From Maricaulis sp965228215 (GTDB lineage: Bacteria > Pseudomonadota > Alphaproteobacteria > Caulobacterales > Maricaulaceae): a stretch of DNA of 64,000 nucleotides. Every line of letters starts with the position of its first letter. Within the stretch, counting starts at the first letter, position 1. This document shows, piece by piece, positions 51,217 to 59,554 of this stretch. Position numbers and translations under genes: made by a program. The DNA lies in NCBI GenBank assembly GCA_965228215.1, contig OZ245800.1, positions 1,674,001 to 1,738,000 of the forward strand. The letters are read 5' to 3'. The notes under the pieces are model-generated. The model saw nothing but the letters and a program-made list of their open reading frames with translations, had not been told where the DNA came from and made no database searches.

Positions 51217-53057
51217 TCCTTGTCTCCCGCATCATCCTTGCTGCCGCCATTGCGCAGGCGGTTGATCAGCTTGTCCAGCTGGGTCTCATTGCCGTGGCGG
51301 CGCATGATCACGTATTGCTGGCCCACGGTGAGCAGGTTGTTCCAGGTGTAGTAGATCACCAGGCCGGCCGGGAAATTGGCCAGGACAACCGTGAAGATCA
51401 CCGGCAGGAAGGCGAAGATGCGCGCCTGCATCGGATCGGGCGGCGGCGGGTTCAGCGCCTGCTGGGCCCACATCGTGACACCCATCAGCAGCGGCCAGAT
51501 GCCCAGGGCCAGCACGCCGGTGCCGCCGAGCATGCCGCCCAGCATCGGGATCGCGCTCGGGTCATAGGGCAGGAGGCCGAACAGGTTCCACATCGTGGTC
51601 GGGTCGGCGGCCGAGAGGTCGCGGATCCAGCCGAAGAAGGGCTGGTGACGCATTTCCAGCGAGATGAAGAGGACCTGGAACAGGGCGAAGAAGACCGGGA
51701 TCTGCGGCAGCATCGGCACACAACCGGCAGCCGGGTTGATCTTCTCCTTCTTGAAGAGTTCCAGCTGTTCCTGCTGCATCTTCTGGGGATCATCCTTGAA
51801 GCGCTCGCGGATCGACTGGATCTTCGGCTGGACGTTTTTCATCTTCGCCATGGAGGCGTAGGCGCGGTTGGCCAGCGGGAACATCACCGCCTTGATGCCC
51901 AGCGTCAGGACCAGGATGGCGACACCGAAATTACCGGTCCAGCCTTCCAGGATGTTGAGCAGCCAGACCATCGGCTTGGTCAGGAACCAGAGCCAGCCCC
52001 AGTTGATCGACATGTTTAGGTCGCGAATGCCCGGCTCGTTGGCATAGCCGTTGAGCACGCTCAATTCCTTGGCGCCAGCAAAGACGAAACCGGTGGAGGT
52101 GATGGTCTCGCCCGGGGCGACGCTCATCGTGTCGGTCCGGTAGTCGGCCTGGAACCAGTTGTCGTCTTCCTCGTCGGGATCGCCGCGCTCGATCATCTGA
52201 TAACTCGCGGTGAAACCCTGGGTCTGGTCGGGAATGGCGGCGGTCAGCCAGTAATTGCGCGTGATGCCGGCCCAGCCGGTCGTGCCGGTTTCCTCGGCAT
52301 CGTCATCATCGCCGAACTGGTGGAAGCGTTTCTGCGTCAGCTGGCCGTCAGTGACCAGTTGCGGGCCCTCGAAGACGGCGAGATTGCGCGACCGGCGGCG
52401 CTCTTCCGGATCCGTCGGCATGCTCTCGACGCGGACCAATTCGTAACGCGCGATCTCGTGCGAGATCTGCGAGTTGTTCTCGACCGAATCCGCGACGGTG
52501 AAGAGATAGTTTTCGTCGATGCTGATTGTGCGGGTGAAGACCAGTCCGCTCTCGGAGGCGTATTGCAGCACAACCGGGCTTGCCGGTGTCAGACGGTCAC
52601 CGGAGATCAGCGTCCACTCGGTGGAGCCGCCCGGCAGGTCCGGCGTATTGGCCGGCAGGGCTGCGACCCAGCCGCCGCGGGCGAACGCGAATTCGCCGCT
52701 GCCGATCGGGTTGAGCAGGGAGACGAGCGTGTCTTCCTCGATATTGTCGCGGTGACGGCGCAGGCGCAGATCATCGAAACGGGCACCGGTCAGGGCCAGC
52801 GAACCTTCAACGCCCGGGGCATCGATCTCGATGCGGGCGGAGGTGGCCAGCGCGTCGTCGCGGTCCATCACGGTACTGGCGGCCGGCGGCGCGATCTGGG
52901 GTTCCAGGCCGTCCTGGGCCTGTTCGGCGGCCTGCTGCGCTGCCAGTTCCTCGCGGCGTTCGCGTTCGGCCGGACCGATTATGAAGACCTGCCAGATCAG
53001 AAGCAGGATCGCGATGATGCCGAAGGCCAGAAAAGTTCTGCGGTGATCTTCACTCAT
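51213..53057 (-). CDS. yidC: Membrane protein insertase YidC
   Basis: The 614-residue protein inserts and folds inner-membrane proteins, alone or with SecYEG. It has an N-terminal helix (about 8-24), a large periplasmic P1 domain (about 60-350), and the conserved five-helix core. The core contains GWLWFLTKPMVWLLNILEGWTGNFGVAILVLT-type sequence, the KMKNVQPKIQ positively charged cytoplasmic loop, and the C-terminal PAGLVIYYTWNNLLTVGQQY. It is in the classic rpmH-rnpA-yidC-engB order. Confidence 0.96.
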   Translation of the reverse strand: MSEDHRRTFLAFGIIAILLLIWQVFIIGPAERERREELAAQQAAEQAQDGLEPQIAPPAASTVMDRDDALATSARIEIDAPGVEGSLALTGARFDDLRLRRHRDNIEEDTLVSLLNPIGSGEFAFARGGWVAALPANTPDLPGGSTEWTLISGDRLTPASPVVLQYASESGLVFTRTISIDENYLFTVADSVENNSQISHEIARYELVRVESMPTDPEERRRSRNLAVFEGPQLVTDGQLTQKRFHQFGDDDDAEETGTTGWAGITRNYWLTAAIPDQTQGFTASYQMIERGDPDEEDDNWFQADYRTDTMSVAPGETITSTGFVFAGAKELSVLNGYANEPGIRDLNMSINWGWLWFLTKPMVWLLNILEGWTGNFGVAILVLTLGIKAVMFPLANRAYASMAKMKNVQPKIQSIRERFKDDPQKMQQEQLELFKKEKINPAAGCVPMLPQIPVFFALFQVLFISLEMRHQPFFGWIRDLSAADPTTMWNLFGLLPYDPSAIPMLGGMLGGTGVLALGIWPLLMGVTMWAQQALNPPPPDPMQARIFAFLPVIFTVVLANFPAGLVIYYTWNNLLTVGQQYVIMRRHGNETQLDKLINRLRNGGSKDDAGDKD

Positions 53058-53071
53058 GATGTCGAGGCCTC

Positions 53072-53449
53072 TCAGGCTTCCCGTTTCGTGCTGCCCGGGG
53101 CCTCGTCTTCAGCGAGGCTCACCAATGCGTATTTGACGTCTTTTTGCAGTTGTGACCAGTCCCGGTCGGGCGTGGCCGCGCGCGCGATGAATACATAATC
53201 AAAGCCGGGCCGTCCGTGGAGGGGGAGTAGCAGCCGGGCCAGTTCGCGCAGGCGCCGCTTGGCGCGATTGCGGATCACCGCATTGCCGATCTTCTTTGTG
53301 GCGGTGAAACCGATGCCACAATGAGAAAGGCCGTCCCGCCGGCGCGCCTGAATGACGATGCCAGGCCGGACGGCCTTTTTACCTTTGGCGACGTAGAGAA
53401 ATTCGCGCCGCTTTTTCAGCCGCCTGACGGCTGAGGGCGTCGCGGTCAT
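53072..53449 (-). CDS. rnpA: Ribonuclease P protein component
   Basis: The 125-residue basic protein is the protein subunit of RNase P, which matures the 5' ends of tRNAs. The signature RNRAKRRLRELAR (about 60-72) is present, as is the N-terminal LKKRREF. It follows rpmH by 3 bases and precedes yidC by 14, in one transcript. Confidence 0.95.
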   Translation of the reverse strand: MTATPSAVRRLKKRREFLYVAKGKKAVRPGIVIQARRRDGLSHCGIGFTATKKIGNAVIRNRAKRRLRELARLLLPLHGRPGFDYVFIARAATPDRDWSQLQKDVKYALVSLAEDEAPGSTKREA

Positions 53450-53452
53450 CGC

Positions 53453-53587
53453 TTACGCAGACAGGTTCTTGCGGCCCTTGGCACGACGACGGGCCAGGAT
53501 CTGGCGACCGGACTTCGTAGCCATGCGCGCGCGGAAGCCGTGCCGACGAGCGCGGACCAGCTTGGACGGTTGGAATGTGCGTTTCAC
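53453..53587 (-). CDS. rpmH: 50S ribosomal protein L34
   Basis: The 44-residue highly basic protein reads (M)KRTFQPSKLVRARRHGFRARMATKSG and onward, an exact L34 pattern. The start is GTG 53585-53587 with GGAG 7 bases upstream; the open frame upstream is not family sequence. It opens the rpmH-rnpA-yidC-engB operon. Confidence 0.97.
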   Translation of the reverse strand: MKRTFQPSKLVRARRHGFRARMATKSGRQILARRRAKGRKNLSA

Positions 53588-53624
53588 GATCGCGCTCCAT
53601 TGGCGTTCAATTCGAGAGCGGCGG

Positions 53625-53653
53625 GCAATACGCGAGCCAGCACGCCGCGTCAA
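53625..53653 (-). promoter_or_regulatory. Sigma-70-like promoter of the rpmH operon
   Basis: On the minus strand TTGACG (53648-53653) is followed by exactly 17 bases and TATTGC (53625-53630). Transcription would start about 30 bases before the rpmH start codon. The near-consensus -35 and ideal spacing fit a strong promoter for a ribosomal protein operon. Confidence 0.7.
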
Positions 53654-53723
53654 GGCCCCAACTTGCTAAAGACGCACGGCGCGACTGCATTTATAGCAGT
53701 TGGCCGGGGAAGGAGAATGCCTG

Positions 53724-54473
53724 GTGTCCGATCGTATACGTCAGCTGGGCGGATGGCTCGCAGGGCATTGGCGCCAGCTGCTTGTCCTGGCGGTGCTGGG
53801 CGGCATTCTTGCCGCGATCGTCAGTGCAGGACTGACCCCGGCCGGGCTGGTCGAGCTTTTGCGGGAGAATCGCCAGGCCTGGTCAGGCTGGATCGAGGCC
53901 AATCTCCTGCTCGCCGCGCTGGCCTATACACTCTTCTACATGCTGGCCGTCTCGGTCTCGCTGCCCGGAGCGCTCTGGTTCACCATCGGTGCGGGATATC
54001 TGCTGGGCGCCACGATCGGTATTCCGGTCTCGCTGATCGGGGTGACGGTGGGGGCCGCCAACATCTTCCTGGTGGCGCGCTACCTGGCCGGTGCCGGTTT
54101 CCACGAGCGGTTTGACGGCCGCATTGCGCGCTTTGCCGCCGGCTTCCGGCGGGACGACCTGACCTATGTCATCCTGCTGCGGATGACGCCGACACCCTTT
54201 TTCATGGTCAATGTCGCGGCCGCGCTCCTGGGCGCGAATTTCCGGAATTACGTGCTGGGCACATTCATCGGCGCCATGCCGGCAACGATTCTCTATGCCA
54301 ATCTGGGCGCCGGTCTCGGCGAACTGGTGGATGCGGGTGTTCAGCCGGGACTGGCGGATCTTGCCCGGCCCTCCTTCCTGATCGTCCTGGGGATGGCGCT
54401 CTTCTTCGCCTTCATTCCCCTGATCCACCGGGCCTGGAAACGCCGGGCCCGCTTGCGGGACAAAACACCCTAG
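53724..54473 (+). CDS. TVP38/TMEM64 family membrane protein
   Basis: The 249-residue protein has about six membrane helices and the SNARE-associated/VTT core: ALAYTLFYMLAVSVSLPGALWFTIGAGYLLG and later LRMTPTPFFMVNVAAALLG and GTFIGAMPATILYANLGAG. Family members (DedA-related) are thought to be lipid flippases or scramblases. The start GTG 53724 follows AAGGAG by 8 bases; upstream in-frame TTG is unlikely. It is divergent from rpmH and precedes a histidine kinase. Confidence 0.88.
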   Translation: MSDRIRQLGGWLAGHWRQLLVLAVLGGILAAIVSAGLTPAGLVELLRENRQAWSGWIEANLLLAALAYTLFYMLAVSVSLPGALWFTIGAGYLLGATIGIPVSLIGVTVGAANIFLVARYLAGAGFHERFDGRIARFAAGFRRDDLTYVILLRMTPTPFFMVNVAAALLGANFRNYVLGTFIGAMPATILYANLGAGLGELVDAGVQPGLADLARPSFLIVLGMALFFAFIPLIHRAWKRRARLRDKTP

Positions 54474-54492
54474 GTTAAGTGCGACGCAGGCC

Positions 54493-55959
54493 ATGAGCAC
54501 AGCAAAGGATCTCCCCCCGACGTCTTCGCCCGGCGCGCTTGCGCAGGTGGGCGAGGCCGTGCGTGCCGTCTGCCGGGGCTTGCTGGAGAGCCTGCCGGGT
54601 CAATTGCTGATGCTGACCTTCGGCCTGATCGCGATCAGCGTTGCCGTGGTCTATTTCCCCGCTGCCGCGAATTACCGCGTGCAATGGATGATGGACCGGG
54701 CCCAGACGGCTCATCTGGCGGCGCTCGCTGCCGATGTCGCTCCGGGGGGCGGTCTTGGCGAGGACGAGGTGCGCGCCCTCCTGATGGGCGCTGAAGCGGT
54801 CGCCGTGGCCCGTGTGCGCGACGGGATGAACGAACTCGTCCTCTACAGCGGCCCGATCGAAGGCGAGCTGGTCGATTCCGACCTGCGCGTCATCGGCTGG
54901 GCCGGGCATATTCGCGACACGATGGACACGCTCTACGGTCCTCCGGGACGCTATCTCCGCATCCGGGCCCAGCCGGTCGATTATCCCGACGAGGTGATCG
55001 ACGTGATCCTGAGCGAGGCGCCCCTCAAGGCTGACCTTGCCGCCTTCTCGCGCCGGCTGCTGCTCTATTCCAGCCTGATCGCGCTGGGCGTGGGCGGGGT
55101 GATCTATCTCGCGCTCTTCTATCTCTTCGTCCGCCCGATGCGCCGCCTGGCCGCCTCGATGATCCGTTTCCGCGACGCTCCGGAAGACCCGTCCCGTACA
55201 GTGTCGCCCAGCGGCGAGAAGAACGAGATCGGCCAGGCCGAGCAGGAACTGGCCCGCATGCAGGAGGAGATCCGGCAGGCCCTGCATCAGCGCGAACGCC
55301 TGGCGGCGCTCGGCGAGGCCGTGTCAAAGATCAATCACGATCTGCGCAATGTGCTGACTTCGGCCCAGCTCGTTTCCGACAGGCTGGCGATGGACAATGA
55401 TGACCGGGTGCGCGGCATGGGCGAGCGTCTTGTGCGCGCTGTCGATCGCGGCGTGCGCCTGTGCGAGGCGACGTTGGAATATGGCCGCGCCGAGGACATG
55501 CCGGCGCAACGTGTCACCCTGGCGGCCCGCGCAGTGCTCGACGAGGCGGCCAGCGATGCGATGCTGGCGGAAGGCGAGGTCGACTGGGACAATAATGTCG
55601 GCGAGGACGTGCTGATCGATGCCGATGCCGATCACGCCCACCGGATCTTCCTCAACCTGTTCCGCAATGCCATCCAGGCCATGCACTCGGTCGAGGGCGC
55701 GCGCAGCCTGTCCGCCTCGGTGCGCGAGGATGGCGATGACTGCCTGATCGCGGTGCGCGATACCGGGCCGGGGCTTCCGGCCAAGGCACAGGACAATCTG
55801 TTCAAGGCCTTTTCCGGCTCCACCAAGCGTGGCGGTACCGGTCTGGGTCTGACCATTGCCCGCGAACTGGCGCGCGGCCATGGCGGGGACGTGAAATTGC
55901 TGGAAACCGGGGAGACCGGCACGGTATTCGAGGTGCGCATGCCTTGCGCTGACGCCTAG
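54493..55959 (+). CDS. Sensor histidine kinase
   Basis: The 488-residue kinase has two membrane helices (about 38-57 and 190-212) bordering a periplasmic sensor domain. A HAMP-like region and coiled coil follow, then an H-box with H282 in SKINHDLRNVL. The N-box FLNLFRNAIQAM, G1 DTGPGLP and G2 GGTGLGL complete the kinase. The H-box is close to the HisKA type. No response regulator is adjacent, so it is an orphan. It lies 19 bases after the TVP38 gene, suggesting cotranscription and possible envelope-stress sensing. Confidence 0.9.
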   Translation: MSTAKDLPPTSSPGALAQVGEAVRAVCRGLLESLPGQLLMLTFGLIAISVAVVYFPAAANYRVQWMMDRAQTAHLAALAADVAPGGGLGEDEVRALLMGAEAVAVARVRDGMNELVLYSGPIEGELVDSDLRVIGWAGHIRDTMDTLYGPPGRYLRIRAQPVDYPDEVIDVILSEAPLKADLAAFSRRLLLYSSLIALGVGGVIYLALFYLFVRPMRRLAASMIRFRDAPEDPSRTVSPSGEKNEIGQAEQELARMQEEIRQALHQRERLAALGEAVSKINHDLRNVLTSAQLVSDRLAMDNDDRVRGMGERLVRAVDRGVRLCEATLEYGRAEDMPAQRVTLAARAVLDEAASDAMLAEGEVDWDNNVGEDVLIDADADHAHRIFLNLFRNAIQAMHSVEGARSLSASVREDGDDCLIAVRDTGPGLPAKAQDNLFKAFSGSTKRGGTGLGLTIARELARGHGGDVKLLETGETGTVFEVRMPCADA

Positions 55960-56026
55960 GCCAGGTATGTCACCCATACGTCATTGCCGTCGCGTACAAA
56001 GCGGCGGACGAAAAAAGGGGAATGTG

Positions 56027-57250
56027 ATGCGTTTGATGATTGCCGGAACGGCCCTGGCCACGATCCTGTCTGCCTGCTCGCCAGCCCAGCAAGGGGCCCA
56101 GCAACCGGCCCAGCCGCCCGCTGACGAGGCGAATGATACTGCCGCGGTGACCGAGCCAGCGGCCGTTGCCGCACCGCCGGCAAGCGTCGTCGAGGCGCTG
56201 GAGCCCTATTATGCCGGCCTCGGCATCGAATTGCCCCGGGCACCGGAAGGTCCGGCCCTGCCGGCTGCCGACCAGGCCCTCACGAGCATCATGTTCGGCT
56301 CCTGCCATCGCGGCGATCTCGATCTGAGCATTCTCGACCGGATCGTCGCCGACGAGCCCGACATGTTCCTCTATGTCGGCGACAATGTTTACGGCGACAA
56401 TTATTCCTGGGATCCCACCCTGCCGGAATTGCGCGACGCCTACGCGGAACTGGGCGCGGCCGAGTCCTTCGGCAATCTGCGCAGCGCCGTGCCGATGATG
56501 GCGACCTGGGATGATCATGATTACGGCATGAATGATTTCGGCGCCGAATTCCCGTTCAAGGGTTATGCCGAGGATATCTTCCTGGATTTCTGGCGCGTGC
56601 CTGCCGATGACGAGCGCCGTGACCGTCCGGGCCTGCACACCAGCCGCGTTTTCGGTCCTGAAGGCCAGCGCATCCAGATCATCCTGCTGGATACGCGTTA
56701 CTTCCGCGGTCCGCTGCGGCGGACGGATGAGCGCGGCGCACCGGGGCGCGAACGCTATCTGCCGACCGAGGACACCTCGGTGAGCATGCTGGGCGAGGCG
56801 CAATGGGCCTGGTTCGAGGAACAGCTGGCTGTTCCCGCCGATCTGCGCCTGGTTGTGTCCTCCATCCAGGTGCATGCCGACGGTCATGGCTGGGAAGCCT
56901 GGCGCACCATGCCGCACGAGCGTGACCGTTTCTACGAGACGATTGCCTCGAGCGGTGCCAATGGCGTCGTACTGATGTCCGGCGACCGGCATTCCTCCGG
57001 TCTCTACATGCGCGATGACGTGATCGGCTACCCGCTCTACGAGATCACCTCGTCTTCGCTGAACATGTCCTTCGCCGACGAGAACAATGAGGCGGGCCCG
57101 CACCGGATCGGCGAGATGTACGCACCGGTGAATTACGGTGCCGTCGAGGTCGACTGGGAGAGCGGTGCCATCAGCCTGCAGATCCGCGACGAAGCCGGTG
57201 ACACCGTGCGTGATGTCGCCTTCAATCTCGGCGACCTCCAGGTCCAGTAG
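56027..57250 (+). CDS. PhoD-like alkaline phosphatase lipoprotein
   Basis: The 407-residue lipoprotein has a lipobox LSAC (about 13-16), a Gln/Pro/Ala-rich linker (about 18-60) and a PhoD-family metallophosphatase domain. The metal-binding motifs FGSCHRGD, VGDNVYGDN and ATWDDHDYGMND are clear, as is SGDRHSSG near residue 320. It probably cleaves phosphodiesters or phosphomonoesters outside the inner membrane. ATG 56027 is preferred: AAGGGG lies 6 bases upstream, and the signal peptide begins there. Confidence 0.9.
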   Translation: MRLMIAGTALATILSACSPAQQGAQQPAQPPADEANDTAAVTEPAAVAAPPASVVEALEPYYAGLGIELPRAPEGPALPAADQALTSIMFGSCHRGDLDLSILDRIVADEPDMFLYVGDNVYGDNYSWDPTLPELRDAYAELGAAESFGNLRSAVPMMATWDDHDYGMNDFGAEFPFKGYAEDIFLDFWRVPADDERRDRPGLHTSRVFGPEGQRIQIILLDTRYFRGPLRRTDERGAPGRERYLPTEDTSVSMLGEAQWAWFEEQLAVPADLRLVVSSIQVHADGHGWEAWRTMPHERDRFYETIASSGANGVVLMSGDRHSSGLYMRDDVIGYPLYEITSSSLNMSFADENNEAGPHRIGEMYAPVNYGAVEVDWESGAISLQIRDEAGDTVRDVAFNLGDLQVQ

Positions 57251-57267
57251 TCCCGGCCCGCGCTCTC

Positions 57268-57336
57268 CTGAAAAACCCGGGCTTGAAAAACCCGGTCTTG
57301 AAGAACCCGGTCGCAATCACTTGCGGTCGGGTTTTT
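57268..57336 (+). terminator. Tandem 15-bp repeats feeding a terminator hairpin
   Basis: Three direct 15-bp repeats (57268-57282, 57283-57297, 57298-57312), consensus TTGAAAAACCCGGTC, follow the phosphatase stop. Each contains AAAAACCCG, which can pair with CGGGTTTTT (57328-57336), so any copy can form the terminator stem with a T-rich right arm. The right arm lies in the end of the minus-strand gene. Repeats may tune terminator strength or arise from slippage. Confidence 0.6.
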
Positions 57337-57769
57337 CCTTCCAGCGCTTCAGCAGGCCGTCGACCGGGTGGATGTAGAGCGCATTGCGCCGCCAGGGCGC
57401 GTCATGCTGGGCCCAATTGCCCTGCCAGATCCACTCGCCATCGCGTCCGATCCGGATGCGGTAGACGAAATCCCAGACATGTTCGAGCACATGCTGTTTC
57501 ACGGTGTGATCGGGATGGAGATTGGCGCGGATCTCGCCATAGACCTTGTCCCACGGCCGGCCCACCTGCTTGTCGAGATAGCGCTTGAGCGGCGCCAGGT
57601 TCTCGTTGAGCCATTTCGTGTGGGTGCCGTTCGTCTTGCGCTGCCGCCGCACGCCGATGCGATGGGGATAGTCCTCGCCGGCACGCTTGATCTTGCTCCG
57701 GTTGAGCTTGCGCGTGCGCCATCCGCTGCGGGGGCGTTCCACGATGATCTTGTACATGTCGTCACGCAT
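57317..57769 (-). CDS. Conserved basic protein encoded with RtcB
   Basis: A 150-residue, strongly basic protein with no membrane segment: MRDDMYKIIVERPR at the start, then KLNRSKIKR, NENLAPLKRYLDKQVGRPWDKVY (about 55-77), a helical HTVKQHVLEHVWDF, and ALYIHPVDGLLKRWK at the end. The pattern occurs in proteins of unknown function in diverse bacteria; I cannot name a family. Its start is 40 bases after rtcB ends, and its ribosome-binding site GGAGG lies inside a hairpin. Charge and context suggest an RNA- or ribosome-binding role in repair, which is inference. Confidence 0.72.
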   Translation of the reverse strand: MRDDMYKIIVERPRSGWRTRKLNRSKIKRAGEDYPHRIGVRRQRKTNGTHTKWLNENLAPLKRYLDKQVGRPWDKVYGEIRANLHPDHTVKQHVLEHVWDFVYRIRIGRDGEWIWQGNWAQHDAPWRRNALYIHPVDGLLKRWKEKPDRK

Positions 57770-57774
57770 GATTG

Positions 57775-57814
57775 CCTCCGGAGCGGAGGTGAGGCGCCCG
57801 CCGGACGCCTCACC
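57775..57814 (-). promoter_or_regulatory. Hairpins at the rtcB end and over the next ribosome-binding site
   Basis: On the minus strand GGTGAGGCG/CGCCTCACC (57806-57814 with 57788-57796) form a 9-bp stem that includes the rtcB stop. It competes with a 6-bp stem CCTCCG/CGGAGG (57784-57789 with 57775-57780) whose right arm is the GGAGG ribosome-binding site of the next gene. The two stems share bases 57788-57789, so only one can form fully. Ribosomes ending rtcB translation could therefore open the site, coupling the two genes. Confidence 0.5.
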
Positions 57815-59021
57815 CTTTCACACACACCACCTGTTTGAGGGTGTGAACGATATCGACCAGGTCGGACTGGGCCGCCATCACCGCGTCGATGTCCTTGTAG
57901 GCCATCGGCGTTTCATCGATGACGCCGGCATCCTTCCGGCATTCCACGCCCTCGGTCGCCTTGCGGTGATCCTTGAGCGTGAAGGTGCGCTTGGCCTCGG
58001 ACCGGGACATCATCCGGCCGGCACCGTGCGAGCAGGAGCAGAAGCTCTCCGCCACGCCCTTGCCGCGGACGATGAAGGATTTCGCCCCCATCGATCCCGG
58101 AATGATGCCCAGCTCGTCCTCGCGTGCCGAGACGGCACCCTTGCGGGTCAGCCAGACATCGGCACCGAAATGATGTTCCTGCTCCACGTAATTGTGGTGA
58201 CAGTTCACCGCGGCCTTCTCGGTCTTGAACTTGCCGAGCGTCTTGCGCAGGGCGACCAGGACACGATGCATCATCGCTTCCCGGTTCTCCCGGGCGTAGT
58301 CCTGGGCCCAGCCGACGGCCTCAACATAGTCGTCGAACAGGTCCTCTCCTTCCAGGAAGAAGGCGAGATCCCGGTCCGGGACGTGGAAGTCGAGAACCCG
58401 GCGCGCCAGTTCCTCCCGCGCACGGGAGATGAAGTACTGGCCGATCATGTTGCCGGTACCCCGGGAGCCGGAGTGCAGCATGACCCAGACGCGGTCCTCT
58501 TCATCGAGGCAAAGCTCGATGAAGTGATTGCCGCCGCCCAGCGTGCCCAGCTGACCGTCCACCTTGTGGGTGCCGATCTTCTTGTGCTTGGCCTTGATGA
58601 CGCCGAGACGCTCGACAAGGCCGGACGCCTTGAGCCGGGTTTCGGACGAGGCCGGGGTGATCCGGTGATCGCCGCCCTTGCCGTTTCCGACCGGGATGGC
58701 CGCCTCGATGGCATCACGGGTCGCTTTCAGGCTGTCCGGCAGGTGCCGGGCCTCCAGCGAGGTCCGCATGGCCATCATGCCGCAACCGATATCGACCCCG
58801 ACGGCCGCCGGAATGATGGCGCCCTTGGTCGGGATGACCGAGCCGACGGTCGCGCCGCGGCCGAAATGGACGTCGGGCATGGCCGCCACATGGCTGTGTA
58901 CAAACGGCAGGCCGGCGACATTGCGCAACTGTTCGACCGCATTCGGGTCGACAGTGACGCCCTTGGTCCAGGCCTTGATGAGGCCGGAATGGGTCTCGAT
59001 GGATTCAAACTTCGTGTTCAT
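57810..59021 (-). CDS. rtcB: RtcB family RNA ligase
   Basis: The 403-residue Mn-dependent, GTP-dependent ligase joins 2',3'-cyclic phosphate or 3'-phosphate RNA ends to 5'-OH ends in RNA repair. The key residues are present: C80 in VGVDIGCGMMA, the metal-binding HFIELCL and NHHNYVEQEHH-type histidines, MLHSGSRGTGNM, GSMGAKSFIVRG, and the guanylylated H332 in SHGAGR. The length is like the E. coli protein. The open frame extends upstream, but ATG 59021 starts the family sequence. No RtcA or RtcR regulator is adjacent. It is preceded by a structured region. Confidence 0.93.
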   Translation of the reverse strand: MNTKFESIETHSGLIKAWTKGVTVDPNAVEQLRNVAGLPFVHSHVAAMPDVHFGRGATVGSVIPTKGAIIPAAVGVDIGCGMMAMRTSLEARHLPDSLKATRDAIEAAIPVGNGKGGDHRITPASSETRLKASGLVERLGVIKAKHKKIGTHKVDGQLGTLGGGNHFIELCLDEEDRVWVMLHSGSRGTGNMIGQYFISRAREELARRVLDFHVPDRDLAFFLEGEDLFDDYVEAVGWAQDYARENREAMMHRVLVALRKTLGKFKTEKAAVNCHHNYVEQEHHFGADVWLTRKGAVSAREDELGIIPGSMGAKSFIVRGKGVAESFCSCSHGAGRMMSRSEAKRTFTLKDHRKATEGVECRKDAGVIDETPMAYKDIDAVMAAQSDLVDIVHTLKQVVCVKG

Positions 59022-59554
59022 CGGTCCAACCCTCGGGGATGAGGGCCTTTCTGGCAAAATTGCGAACCGCTTGGAGAGGGGGTGCTCGGGAGGAGGCGTC
59101 GGGGAAACGCCTCCTCCCTTGCAGGGTTCCGGCAGGCCTGGCTGGGGGGAGATTGGCCACTTCCGGAACGAAAAAACCCTCCTCAAGCTGCGCTTGGGAG
59201 GGCGGGTGTCCAGGACTGTTGGGGGTCAGTCTACTGGAGGGATGCCGTTGCCTCCGCACGCAAGGAAACCGCCGGTGCAAACACCGGACGGGAGAGTCGA
59301 TATGTGATCTGCCAAGTGCTCATGGGCCGGCTCATATCTGTCTCTGCTTGCGCAAAGGGGGTCAAACGGGAGGCGGTGTATGCGCCTCTTCGATTTGGCG
59401 TGCAATGGAAATCGACGAAGTGTTGTTTGATTGCGGCAGTGTGTGTCAAATCCGCAACGGTCGGTGTGCATAGCCGCCATCGCTTGACGCTTCCCGGCTT
59501 CCCCTCTACCTCGCAGCCTTTGATGTGACCCCTCGTGAACAAAGGACTGCAGCC
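59022..59554. other. Divergent leader region between rtcB and lysS
   Basis: This 533-base region has no gene I can support. Short open frames in it have no family pattern or ribosome-binding sites. Its minus-strand half (about 59171-59300) is highly structured and ends in an intrinsic terminator that would act on transcription toward rtcB (see separate entry). The plus-strand half carries the lysS leader with AAAGGA before its ATG. No -35/-10 pair was identified with confidence, though TTGACA (59448-59453 on the minus strand) could be a -35 element. Confidence 0.5.
59171..59300 (-). ncRNA. Candidate structured leader or small RNA upstream of rtcB
   Basis: Read on the minus strand, four hairpins follow one another. 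CCGGTG-TTTG-CACCGG (59287-59272) comes first, then GGAGG/CCTCC (59255-59236), then GACTG/CAGTC (near 59230-59213). The last is a terminator: CCCTCCCAAG (59202-59193) paired with CTTGAGGAGGG (59187-59177, one bulge), followed by six T (59176-59171). The rtcB start is 150 bases further on. The structure fits either an attenuator or riboswitch-like leader of rtcB, or an independent small RNA ending here. It resembles no RNA class I know. Confidence 0.45.

Noticed and set aside
53588..53723. Chromosome origin next to rpmH
   Set aside because: No DnaA box cluster or dnaA/dnaN genes; in alphaproteobacteria the origin usually lies near hemE.
59039..59528. Several 60-150-codon open frames between rtcB and lysS
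   Set aside because: They have no family pattern, no ribosome-binding site and conflict with the structured leader.
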